Assembly (NCBI RefSeq): GCF_030718995.1
Contig: NZ_CP132204.1
Span: forward strand, 558,001-622,000
Source: Arthrobacter oryzae
GTDB lineage: Bacteria > Actinomycetota > Actinomycetes > Actinomycetales > Micrococcaceae
Length of the DNA stretch: 64,000 bases
Direction: 5' to 3'
Shown: positions 42,172 to 52,808 of the stretch, in pieces
Layout: each line of letters begins with the position of its first letter
Numbering within the stretch: position 1 is the first letter of the stretch
Made by a program: the position numbers and the translations under genes
Notes under the pieces: generated by a model
Told to the model about the DNA's origin: nothing
What the model saw: only the letters and a program-made list of their open reading frames with translations
The model's database searches: none

Positions 42172-42230
42172 CTAGTACCGGATCACTAGTACCGGATCAC
42201 CGCGAGGGGCCTCAGCCCTTCGCGGTGATC
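42172..42230. terminator. Tandem 14-bp duplication plus 16-bp hairpin between convergent genes
   Basis: CTAGTACCGGATCA occurs twice in tandem at 42172-42185 and 42186-42199. 42195-42210 then pairs with 42215-42230 (one mismatch) around loop CTCA. The hairpin includes the last codons and stop of the minus-strand gene ending at 42212. There is no T-tract; a bidirectional terminator role is inferred from its position. Confidence 0.65.
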
Positions 42231-42781
42231 AGTGCCTTCTGCAGCAGGGGAACCAGCTTGCTGTTCCTGCCCCAGACGGGGTCGAAGATCTGTAGCTCCC
42301 AGCACTCGGCCAGTGCTTTGGCCAGGATGTCGTTGGTCCAGTCCGTGTAGGTCTCGTGGGCGTAGGAGGGTCCGCCGGAGCTGCCCAGCCAGGTGAACTC
42401 CCTGGCCCCTTCCAGGGTCACGCAGATCTGTCCGCTGCCCGATTCGCCCGGAGGGAACACCATCACCACCAGGTCCGTTTCCACCAGCACCGCCGAGATG
42501 ACGGCTGCGGACTGCTCGGTGCAGCGGCCGGTCACGAAGGCCCGCTGCCCGTGACCGCCGGACACGTCCTTCCCGGGCTGGGAGTCGTCCGTGAGGAAGC
42601 CGAGCCGGTTGATGGCGGCCAGGGCCTGGCTCAGGGGGCCGTTCTCTCCGGCGTACTGTGGCGTGGCATAGCCGGGCACGTAGCTGAGCGAGCCCTCCAG
42701 CCAGCGCGCGGTCAGTTCACAAGCGCCTTCGAGCGTGGTGCAGTTGCGCCACGCATCCTCGTCGGGGACACCTTCAAACAT
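42212..42781 (-). CDS. DUF6919-like protein
   Basis: A 189-residue cytoplasmic protein. Its N-terminal half, with LTARWLEGSLSYVPGY, then LAAINRLGFLTDDSQPG, follows the pattern of the actinobacterial DUF6919 family (function unknown), in which a helical start leads to an SQPG motif. The ATG at 42781 is used because AAGGAG lies 7 nt upstream; the frame extends 16 codons further up. The second half has a Trp/Asp-rich segment TYTDWTNDIL. The match is from memory of the motif pattern and should be confirmed. Confidence 0.6.
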   Translation of the reverse strand: MFEGVPDEDAWRNCTTLEGACELTARWLEGSLSYVPGYATPQYAGENGPLSQALAAINRLGFLTDDSQPGKDVSGGHGQRAFVTGRCTEQSAAVISAVLVETDLVVMVFPPGESGSGQICVTLEGAREFTWLGSSGGPSYAHETYTDWTNDILAKALAECWELQIFDPVWGRNSKLVPLLQKALITAKG

Positions 42782-42909
42782 GCAGAGTCTCCTTTTGATC
42801 CCCCATTGGTAACTAGCAGAATGTATCACTGCTCACACTGTTTATGCTCTGTCACTTCCGTAACAAGGCGGTGCGCAGGCCCTGGAATGCCGGCATCACG
42901 ATGCCGTCG

Positions 42910-45426
<2,517 letters not shown>

Positions 45427-45603
45427 TTCGGATCCTATGGTTGGTGCTTTGCCCCCACAGGGCGCGGGACCGGAGAGAGTGTCCGCGTCAGTATCAATTC
45501 TAGCAACGCGTCACTCCCTGCTCATAGGGCTACTTGGTCATCATCCGTAAAGAAGCCGAGGCGCCGCTCCCCCGCTTCCCTAGGAACGAAGCAAGGCCGG
45601 AGG

Positions 45604-48381
45604 CTAACGCTGCATCGCGTAGCGGTACATGAACGCGGCCATCTGGTCCCGGAGGATGGACGCGCCCGGCCGGAACGTGCGCGTGCCGTTCGCTTCCGCC
45701 CAGCCATTGCTGATCCCCTTCCAGGCCAGCCACGAAATTTCCTTGTAGAAGCCGTGGTCGGTGGAAATGTCCGCAAACTTGGACTGCGCTTCCGGCACGT
45801 AGTCGGGCGACCCGGCGTGGCGGTAGATGAAGGCCGCCATCTGGTCGCGGTTCACCGTGGTCCCCGGCCGGAACGTCCGTGACCCGTCTGCTTCCTTCCA
45901 GCCCGTGCTGATGCCCTTCCAGGCCAGCCAGGAGATCTCCCGGTAGAAGCCGTGGCTGGTGGGAATGTCCGCGAAGGGGCTCACCGCAGGCGGAACAAAG
46001 TCCGGGTTGCCGGCCAGCCGGTACAGGAACGCGGCCATCTGGTCGCGGTTCACCGGCTCGGCCGAACGGAAGGTCCGGGTGCCGTCCGGCTCGGCCCAGC
46101 CCTGGGTGATCCCGGCCGTGGCCAGCCAGTTGATCTCCGGGGCGAACGCGGTGCCGTCCGTGATGTCGCGGAAGACGGCGGTGCTGAAGGTGTGGCTCCA
46201 GGTGGCCGCGTTTCCTGCCACCAGGGTAAAGCCGGCCAGGGCCCGCGCATCCACGCGGACGAACCCGGCGCCCGGGTAGGTTCCCGCCGCCACCACCTTT
46301 CCGGCCACCAGGTATTCCACGCCCGTGGCGAAGGGCACCGTGTAGGTGTCGTTCGGGGTGCCCAGGTTGTCGGTGAACTGGACGGCGGCCGGGACGGCCC
46401 CGGTGGCTACGGCCGCGGTCTGGGCGCTGATGCGCTCGGCCGGAAGGTAGGCGTCCCTGGTGCCCGTCACGCGGACGGAGAGGGCCTTGCCCTTGTCCTC
46501 CGCGGTGACCGTGTAGGTGGCAGCCGTGGCGCCGGGGATGGGCGTGCCGGCCAGGTACCACTGGTAGGCCAGTGCCACCGGCGCCGGCTGCCACACGCCC
46601 GGGTTCGCGGTCAGGACGCCGCCGGTGATGGCCTGCCCGGAGATGACGGGGTCGTACGGCGCCGTCACCGGGACGGGCACCACCGGCGCGGTGGGTGCGG
46701 AGGTGAGGGTCACGGTGTTGCCGAAGAACCGGCTGCCGGTCACCGTGACGGTCAGCGTGCCCCCGACGTCGGCCGCCTGGACCTGGTAGCCCGCTGCCTG
46801 CGCTCCCGGGATGGCGGTGCCGTTGCGGTTCCACTGATAGGTGTGGGTGACATCGCTGGGCGTCCAGGTGCCGGCCGCGGCGGAGAGGTAATTCCCGACG
46901 GCGGCCTGGCCGCCGATGGTGGGCGTGCTTCCCGTTATTTCGGCGTCAGTTTCGAAGTCGAGTGCCGCGGCTGCGTTGAGGACGCCGCTGCCGCACGTTT
47001 TGGTGACGCAGGCCCAGGCGTACTTTGTGGCGGTGGTCTTGAGCCTGGTTTCCACGTTGGCGGGGGTGGCCAGGTCGCCCAGCCGGGCCATCAGGAGGGC
47101 GGCGAGCCCGGACGCGTGCGGGGCGGCCATGGAGGTGCCTTCGGAGACGGCGTAGGCTTCGGTGCCGGGCGTCTGGGTGCCCGTGTTGAAGGGCACCACT
47201 ATTCCGTCATAGGAGGATGCCGCCAGGTCTCCGCCAGGTGCGGCGATGTCCACGGCGGGCCCGTAGTTGGAGTACGGCGCCAGGAGGCCGCTGCGGGCAA
47301 CGGCGGCCACGGAGATCACGTTCTGGCAGTTGGAGGGGCTGGAGGAGGAGGCCGGCATGTCCTCGTTGCCGGCGGCGGCCACCACGGCGGCTCCGCGGGC
47401 AACGGCGAAGTTGACGGCGGCCTGGAAGGTCGGCGAGCAGGGAGCGGTGGCACCCAGGCTCAGGTTGATCACGCGGGCTGGGGTGGGATTTGCGGGCAGT
47501 CCCGTGATGCTTCCGCCGGCGGCCCAGACGACGCCGTCGGTGATGTCTGAGGAGTAGCCGCCGCATGGGCCCAGGGCGCGGACCGGCAGGATCTTCGCCT
47601 GGGGTGCCACGCCGGTGGTGCCGGTGCCGTTGTTGGAAACGGCGGCGATGATGCCGGCCACCTGGGTGCCGTGCCAGGAGGAAGGGGTTGCCGGCCAGCC
47701 CTCCCCGCACATGCCGGCCGAGGTCCAGTCGCCCGGGTCGCGCGGGCTGGGGTCGCGGCCGTTGGCGTCCCGGGTGTAGGTGGGATCGGACATCATGTCG
47801 TAGCCGGGGAGCACGTTGGCGGTCAGGTCCGAGTGGGTGGTGATCCCGGTGTCGATCACGGCCACCACCGCGCCGGCTCCCTTGGTGGCGTCCCACGCAT
47901 CGCCGATGTTCATCGCGCCGGAGCCGGTGTGGAGGGCCCACTGCTGCGGGTAGTAGGGGTCGTTGGGGGTGGCTGCTGCGTACATCCGCACGTCCGGTTC
48001 AGCGTATTCGACGGCGGGATCCGCCCTAAGTGCCGCCAGTGCCTTGTCTGACTCGACGGCATCGAGCGGGCGCTCAGAGCGCAGGACGCGGGCGCCGGTG
48101 GCCGTGGCGCGGACGTCGCTCACGGCAACGCCCAGGCTGCGGGCCAGCTTGCCGTAGGACTCCGTGCGCAGGGCGGGGCCGGCAGCTGCCGGCTCCTTGA
48201 ACTTCACAATGAACTGGTCCGTGGCCGAGGGGCTGGCCGGCCTGCCCGCGGAGGGAGCGGCGGGAGGCACCGGTGCATCGTCGGCCACAGCCGGGAGCGG
48301 CAGGGCCGAGCCGCACAGCAGTGCTACCACTCCGGGTATCAGAAGACGGGACGATAAACGGGTGCGCAGAAGGTGCAGCAT
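45604..48381 (-). CDS. Secreted S8 subtilisin-like protease with SLH repeats, paralogue
   Basis: A 925-residue protein with the same plan as its neighbour: signal peptide (cleavage near ALPLPAVA), propeptide, S8 domain with Asp177 (VIDTGITTHSD), His237 (WHGTQVAG), the oxyanion Asn in AAAGNEDMP and Ser417 (EGTSMAAPH), two Ig-like segments (about 490-655), and three C-terminal SLH repeats. It is longer than the neighbour by one extra Ig-like segment. The ATG at 48381 is preceded by AAGGA at the right distance and starts the signal peptide; the ATG at 48417 is in-frame but has no ribosome site. It may be cotranscribed with the downstream copy (about 180-bp gap). Confidence 0.88.
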   Translation of the reverse strand: MLHLLRTRLSSRLLIPGVVALLCGSALPLPAVADDAPVPPAAPSAGRPASPSATDQFIVKFKEPAAAGPALRTESYGKLARSLGVAVSDVRATATGARVLRSERPLDAVESDKALAALRADPAVEYAEPDVRMYAAATPNDPYYPQQWALHTGSGAMNIGDAWDATKGAGAVVAVIDTGITTHSDLTANVLPGYDMMSDPTYTRDANGRDPSPRDPGDWTSAGMCGEGWPATPSSWHGTQVAGIIAAVSNNGTGTTGVAPQAKILPVRALGPCGGYSSDITDGVVWAAGGSITGLPANPTPARVINLSLGATAPCSPTFQAAVNFAVARGAAVVAAAGNEDMPASSSSPSNCQNVISVAAVARSGLLAPYSNYGPAVDIAAPGGDLAASSYDGIVVPFNTGTQTPGTEAYAVSEGTSMAAPHASGLAALLMARLGDLATPANVETRLKTTATKYAWACVTKTCGSGVLNAAAALDFETDAEITGSTPTIGGQAAVGNYLSAAAGTWTPSDVTHTYQWNRNGTAIPGAQAAGYQVQAADVGGTLTVTVTGSRFFGNTVTLTSAPTAPVVPVPVTAPYDPVISGQAITGGVLTANPGVWQPAPVALAYQWYLAGTPIPGATAATYTVTAEDKGKALSVRVTGTRDAYLPAERISAQTAAVATGAVPAAVQFTDNLGTPNDTYTVPFATGVEYLVAGKVVAAGTYPGAGFVRVDARALAGFTLVAGNAATWSHTFSTAVFRDITDGTAFAPEINWLATAGITQGWAEPDGTRTFRSAEPVNRDQMAAFLYRLAGNPDFVPPAVSPFADIPTSHGFYREISWLAWKGISTGWKEADGSRTFRPGTTVNRDQMAAFIYRHAGSPDYVPEAQSKFADISTDHGFYKEISWLAWKGISNGWAEANGTRTFRPGASILRDQMAAFMYRYAMQR

Positions 48382-48841
48382 CGCAAAATCCTTGGGGCCA
48401 GGCGTCGACCCCCCCAAGGAGCCGGACCGCGGGAAATATAGACCGCGGAATCCGCGTCAAGCTTGAGTGTAACAACGACTTTAGTAATTGCTAGGGCCTT
48501 CAGGCCTGCCCGTCAGACACGGTACAAAATACTCCTTATGGCGGCGACGTTCGTGCTGCCAGGTTGATTCTCTGGAAGCTGCCAATGACATCGCCTGCTC
48601 TGGTCTCTAATACGGCAAAGGTCTATCCTCATGCTAGGTGTCCACGCGCGGATGACGCGATGGGAGGCCAAACGAGACAGTCCAGGTAGTTGAGGACTGA
48701 CCGCGTCCTGTGCTGGGGGCCGGTAGGTCGGCTTAACGACGCGCGAATGGCGCATATTCGTATGGCTAACCGCATATTGATCACATGCCATGGGCACGCG
48801 TCCGTGAAACGCGATGCCCTCGAGTCAGGCAGGTTAATGCA
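48382..48841. other. Divergent intergenic region, no gene recognised
   Basis: About 460 bp between the second protease gene and a small secreted-protein gene. It is less GC-rich than the surroundings. GAATGGCGCATATTC near 48747-48761 is an imperfect palindrome that may bind a regulator. No coding sequence was convincing. Confidence 0.45.
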
Positions 48842-49264
48842 ATGAGAACTAAGGCTATTTCTGCAATTTTTTTCGCCATGTTGTTAGGTCTAGGTGGGAT
48901 CGCAACCGCCGCCCCAGCATTGGCTTCCGCTTCGGTTGTGTCCGTGAGCGACGGCCAGATTTCAGGTAAGGGAACCGCTGTTTCCGGAACCTACACGGTC
49001 ACATGTTCATTCTTCGACGAAAACATAAACATCAGCATGGAGTTGAGGCAACGCACCGGGAAGACGGTCAACTCAACTAGCTTCTATGACTCCTTCCAGT
49101 GCGCGGGCGACGGCGTGCCTGTCACACGTCCGTACATATTCGCCGGCTCCTCCACAATATTCAAGCAAGGAGTTGCCACCATCACGGGCATAGCCAATGG
49201 AAACGTCTGCTGCTACTACAACGTCAATGAAGTGATAAACGAAGAGATCCAACTACTTAAGTAG
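48842..49264 (+). CDS. Small secreted protein of unknown function, unusual composition
   Basis: A 140-residue protein with a signal peptide (MRTKAISAIFF..., cleavage near ALASA) and a mature part with many Ser, Thr and Val residues and cysteines in TCSFFD, FQCAGD and CCYY, likely forming disulfides in a small beta domain. The gene is clearly lower in GC and in third-position GC than its neighbours, which suggests recent transfer. A strong hairpin follows its stop. No family recognised. Confidence 0.65.
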   Translation: MRTKAISAIFFAMLLGLGGIATAAPALASASVVSVSDGQISGKGTAVSGTYTVTCSFFDENINISMELRQRTGKTVNSTSFYDSFQCAGDGVPVTRPYIFAGSSTIFKQGVATITGIANGNVCCYYNVNEVINEEIQLLK

Positions 49265-49276
49265 AGCCAGACTAGT

Positions 49277-49328
49277 AACCGCACCCTGAAATGGTGGACA
49301 TTCGTGGCCATCCATTCGGGGTGCGGTT
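49277..49328. terminator. Hairpin terminator between convergent genes
   Basis: AACCGCACCC at 49277-49286 pairs with GGGTGCGGTT at 49319-49328, with a second weaker stem inside (TGGTGGA/TGGCCATCCA region). TTTA follows on the plus strand. It lies between the small secreted-protein gene and the MBL-fold gene. Confidence 0.7.
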
Positions 49329-49424
49329 TACGCCCGCCACCCTCGTATGTTTAGGCCGGATCTTGGCCACGGCAATCGCTGTGGACGTGCCATTTCGTCT
49401 TGGCGAAGCACTCCACCCCTGCCA

Positions 49425-50240
49425 CTAGTGGTGCGCGCGGGTCTCCTGCAGGCGTTTGATGAACCATCGGGACTGCTCCGGTCCGTACGGCAGCACCGGG
49501 ATGGCTTTGGTGGCATCGCTGGGAGTGTCGCGGATGGACTGGATGGCCTGGCGGACCGCCGTGGACATCGTGTTGGCCATGGTCTTCACGAACTGGTCGC
49601 TGCAGGGTTGGCCGTGGCCGGGGATGAGGAATTCGTAGCGGTGGCGAAGCGCGGAAATGTGCCGCAGGCCGTCTGCCCATTCCTCGGGAAAGGCGTCTTC
49701 GAAGGACGGGTGAGCGCCCTGTTCAACGAGGTCGCCGGCATACAGCGTGGTGGAGGTGCCCACGAGAAGGTCCCCGTCGGTGTGACCGCGGCCCAGATAA
49801 AAAAGAGTGACGGTCTGCCCACCGAGATCCACCAAGACGGGCTGGTCCTTCACGATTGCGTTGGGAACCACCAGTTCGGCGTCGGCACCTTCGCCGGCTG
49901 CCATTTCCGGTTCCAGGGCGGCGACCATGCGGCGCTGCCGGTCTCCGTTCTCCTCAATCTCGCGGGCGCAGTTTTCGTGGGCGTAGAACTCGGTGACGCC
50001 CTCGTCCGCGAAGACGGCGTTGCCGAAGAAGTGGTCGTAGTGGGCGTGGGTGTTGACCACCACCAGCGGCAGCTGGGTCTTTTCGCGGACGGCGGCCAGG
50101 ATTTCCCGGCCCTGCCGGGGACCGCAGCCGGTGTCGATCACCATGGCGCGTTCTGCGCCGATTATGAGTCCGGTGTTGAGCTTCGAGCCTTCGGTGGTCA
50201 GCAGGTGGTTACCCTGGCCGACCTCCATCCATCGCGACAT
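49425..50240 (-). CDS. MBL-fold metallo-hydrolase
   Basis: A cytoplasmic metallo-beta-lactamase-fold hydrolase of 271 residues. Metal-binding motifs are THAHYDHFFGN (HxHxDH) and GRGHTDGDLLV, with a further His in IPGHGQPC. Such proteins hydrolyse thioesters, lactones or glutathione conjugates, or oxidise; the sequence resembles the broad MBL-hydrolase group without a clear subtype. The start at 50240 was chosen because GGAG lies 7 nt upstream; an ATG six codons earlier (50258) is possible. It follows the kinase operon on the same strand, separated by about 115 bp, and is probably not part of it. Confidence 0.85.
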   Translation of the reverse strand: MSRWMEVGQGNHLLTTEGSKLNTGLIIGAERAMVIDTGCGPRQGREILAAVREKTQLPLVVVNTHAHYDHFFGNAVFADEGVTEFYAHENCAREIEENGDRQRRMVAALEPEMAAGEGADAELVVPNAIVKDQPVLVDLGGQTVTLFYLGRGHTDGDLLVGTSTTLYAGDLVEQGAHPSFEDAFPEEWADGLRHISALRHRYEFLIPGHGQPCSDQFVKTMANTMSTAVRQAIQSIRDTPSDATKAIPVLPYGPEQSRWFIKRLQETRAHH

Positions 50241-50354
50241 TATGTTCTCCGTATTCATGCGTTCCGGCGATCCTAGGCCTCGATTCTACCCACGCTGAGC
50301 TGGTGGAAGCCTGAGGAAATGCCCGCGGCGGCTGGAGCAAAGTGGCCAGGTTGT

Positions 50355-51239
50355 TCAGCACTCTACGAACCTGCCAGCTTGGTTCACATCGTTCGAAAGC
50401 CACTTTCCGTAGGCGCCCGCCGCGGTGATAGCTGCACAAACCGTCGCGGGGTCGCTGCCCGCGGGCCTGTAGACGGCATAAATGTACTTCCCCCCGCTGT
50501 TTGCAGCCGACGGCCCGGCGAATGATCCGCACGACAAGTCGGTCCGCAGGTACGACGACCCGGGAAACTGTTGAAGCAGCGCCGCAACTTCGGCTTCGTA
50601 TCTGTCCGGGTTGTAGCTCGTGCCCAGAACGACGATTCCGCTGCCATCGCAATCCGGGTACGTCATGGGCTGGCTGAGCCCAAGATCCCCCGGCCGGTCC
50701 AGAGCCGGATCCCCTGCCGGCCACCAGTAGATGACGGCCTCGGCGGTGCGGTTCCCGGCATCGTCTGTGACTGAATACTCCGAACTGGTCATCTCATAGC
50801 TGGTATTTGGGGCGTTACGGGCTATATAGCCCGACGCAGTTCCCGACGCCGCAAGTTCGATCGTTCCTCCGGACTGTTTGTTGAGACCGTAGTAAACCAG
50901 CGCCCCGTTTACGCTGCAGATCGCACCCCGGAACGTCACGGTGGCCGCCACCTGAACGAGTTGCCCCTGGCCTCGACAATATGCTTTGTCCGCGTTGGAC
51001 TGACTCCCGCCGCCAGCAGGCTGGCCGCCTGCCACCGGCGCGGCGCTGTTCGGGCCTGAGGCTGAAGATGAGCTGTGCGGCCTGGCACCGTGTGAATTCG
51101 GCGGAAAGCCGAAGGCGACACACAACGCACCAACCGTCCCTGCAACCGCCACAAAAGCCGCTGCTCGACGCCAGAAAGCAAGTGAGGCGGACGGAGGCCT
51201 CTGGGGCCGTGCGGTCAAAACATCGGGATCGGAACTCAC
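50355..51239 (-). CDS. Membrane-anchored extracellular protein, last gene of the kinase operon
   Basis: A 294-residue protein: a short cytoplasmic start, one membrane helix (about 23-42), a Ser/Gly-rich linker, then an extracellular domain with several Cys (CRGQGQ, ICSV, DCDGSG, SCGSF, VCAA, and a C-terminal VEC), likely paired. The C-terminal part, YAVYRPAGSDPATVCAAI, may be a small ligand-binding fold. The GTG at 51239 with AGG upstream was chosen; it lies 5 bp after the stop of the preceding gene, so it belongs to the same operon. It could act as a sensor or receptor for the signalling proteins encoded with it. No family recognised. Confidence 0.7.
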   Translation of the reverse strand: MSSDPDVLTARPQRPPSASLAFWRRAAAFVAVAGTVGALCVAFGFPPNSHGARPHSSSSASGPNSAAPVAGGQPAGGGSQSNADKAYCRGQGQLVQVAATVTFRGAICSVNGALVYYGLNKQSGGTIELAASGTASGYIARNAPNTSYEMTSSEYSVTDDAGNRTAEAVIYWWPAGDPALDRPGDLGLSQPMTYPDCDGSGIVVLGTSYNPDRYEAEVAALLQQFPGSSYLRTDLSCGSFAGPSAANSGGKYIYAVYRPAGSDPATVCAAITAAGAYGKWLSNDVNQAGRFVEC

Positions 51240-51243
51240 GTGA

Positions 51244-52059
51244 TTACCTGCTTTCGGACGGAATTGCCTTCGACCAGCGGCCAAGAACTGCACGGAGAGC
51301 CCCGAATACCCCAAGGAAAGTCACGATCAGCGCGAGCGAAGGACCGGTTGCCTGCATGAAGCCCCCTACGCCCGGAACGTCGGAGGAAAGACCCAGGATC
51401 GTAAGAGCGCCGAGGGTCATTACCGCGGCAGCGGTAAACTCAACAAGTTGTTCGTTGAGCGACGACATCGCTCCGAAGAGCATGGCGCCGCCGAGACTGA
51501 GAAGGAACATCCAGCCGTTGTCCAGCTGAGAGGCTTCCAGTGGTCCCGCGATGTGGATAAGAATCTCGGCCCACGCGTACAGGAGCAGCCCAAGCTTCCA
51601 CTCAATTCGTCCGGCGAGGAACCCCACAATGGCGCCGAAAACGGCGAACGTCCAGACAAGGGCGAGCAACGCCCACCGCTTCCACAGCTCGCCCGGATCA
51701 CCGTCCGGAGGCGAGAGGTACTTGGACGCTGCACCGAAAGCCCCAATGATACCCAGAGCCGAATAGAGGAAATGGACGGGTATCCGCACCGTCTTGGGCA
51801 TGATCGCGCACACGGCTGCCAGGACGGCCATCAGTCCGCCCGCCATCATCGATTCGGATGTCCCCGTGCCGAGTGGCAGCGTGGCCAGGCAGAACGTTGC
51901 CAAGAGACCGGTAATAAATTCCGGACCTTTGCGTTCGCCGGCAACCTTCCCGAGAATCCACCGGGACGGGCCTTTTTCGTTTCTGGTGCCACGCAGGATG
52001 AACGTGTAGATTGCGGACATCGCGAGGACCACGATGACAGCAGCGGCTATCTCATTCAC
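51244..52059 (-). CDS. Multi-pass membrane protein of the kinase operon
   Basis: A 271-residue integral membrane protein with about seven to eight hydrophobic segments separated by short loops; one loop contains GTRNEKGPSRWILGKVAGER. No transporter or enzyme family is evident. Its ATG overlaps the PP2C gene's stop (ATGA), so it is made together with the phosphatase. It may be the membrane target or output of the kinase and phosphatase. Function unknown. Confidence 0.75.
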   Translation of the reverse strand: MNEIAAAVIVVLAMSAIYTFILRGTRNEKGPSRWILGKVAGERKGPEFITGLLATFCLATLPLGTGTSESMMAGGLMAVLAAVCAIMPKTVRIPVHFLYSALGIIGAFGAASKYLSPPDGDPGELWKRWALLALVWTFAVFGAIVGFLAGRIEWKLGLLLYAWAEILIHIAGPLEASQLDNGWMFLLSLGGAMLFGAMSSLNEQLVEFTAAAVMTLGALTILGLSSDVPGVGGFMQATGPSLALIVTFLGVFGALRAVLGRWSKAIPSESR

Positions 52060-52808
52060 CCTGCCACGACCTCCGCCACAGCCACCGTCACGTTGTCATT
52101 CCCGCCGGCGTCGAGAGCCAAGTGGATGAGCTTCCCGGCAGCTTGCTCCGTGTTGAATCGGTCCTCGGACGTCGAAAGCGCGGCTACTATTCCAGCGATG
52201 GCTTCTTCGGGCACGAGGTCGGTGAGCCCGTCCGTACACAGGACGTATCTGTCGCCGAGTTGCGGAACTATTTCGAAGACGTGCGGATCCGGGTCCGACC
52301 CTCCCCCGAGTGCCTGGGTCAGGATGCTGCCTTGTTCGGAGCGACGATCGTCAGTAGTGAGGCGGCCAAGCATGCCTTCGGTCACGCGGTATGCCCGCGA
52401 ATCACCAACGTTGTAAGCGGCCGCAGTTCCCTCCGGCGAGAACTCAATCCCAACAGCAGTTGTGCCCATCCCCTGCAGATCCGGAGATGCTTCAGCAGCC
52501 CTATCGAGTCGGCGGCCGGCTTCACGTACCCGCCAGATAAGGCCGCGCCTTTCCTCCGGGCCGTCGGCGGGGCCGCCGTCGTGCGCTGAAAGGAACTCGG
52601 CAGCCAGCCGGCTCGCCGTCGCCCCTCCGCTGTGGCCTCCGAGGCCGTCGCAAACGACGAGTCCAAGATGCGTCCTGCCGAGCGGCATTGACAGCGTCAA
52701 GGGGTTTGGCCGGTGGCCCTGCAGGGCCCAGCCGAGAAGACCTATTGCATCTTCATTGCCGCTGCGGACCAGCCCCACATGCGTTGCTAAGGAGATGATG
52801 ATTTTCAC
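52056..52808 (-). CDS. PP2C-family protein phosphatase
   Basis: A 250-residue soluble PP2C (PPM) Ser/Thr phosphatase. The metal-binding Asp residues lie in SGNEDAIG, VVCDGLGGHSGG, LCTDGLTDL and GGNDNVTV, the usual four blocks in order. Bacterial PP2Cs reverse Hanks-type kinase phosphorylation; here the kinase gene lies directly upstream and overlaps it (ATGA). It probably dephosphorylates the kinase, the FHA partner or the downstream membrane protein. Confidence 0.88.
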   Translation of the reverse strand: MKIIISLATHVGLVRSGNEDAIGLLGWALQGHRPNPLTLSMPLGRTHLGLVVCDGLGGHSGGATASRLAAEFLSAHDGGPADGPEERRGLIWRVREAGRRLDRAAEASPDLQGMGTTAVGIEFSPEGTAAAYNVGDSRAYRVTEGMLGRLTTDDRRSEQGSILTQALGGGSDPDPHVFEIVPQLGDRYVLCTDGLTDLVPEEAIAGIVAALSTSEDRFNTEQAAGKLIHLALDAGGNDNVTVAVAEVVAG

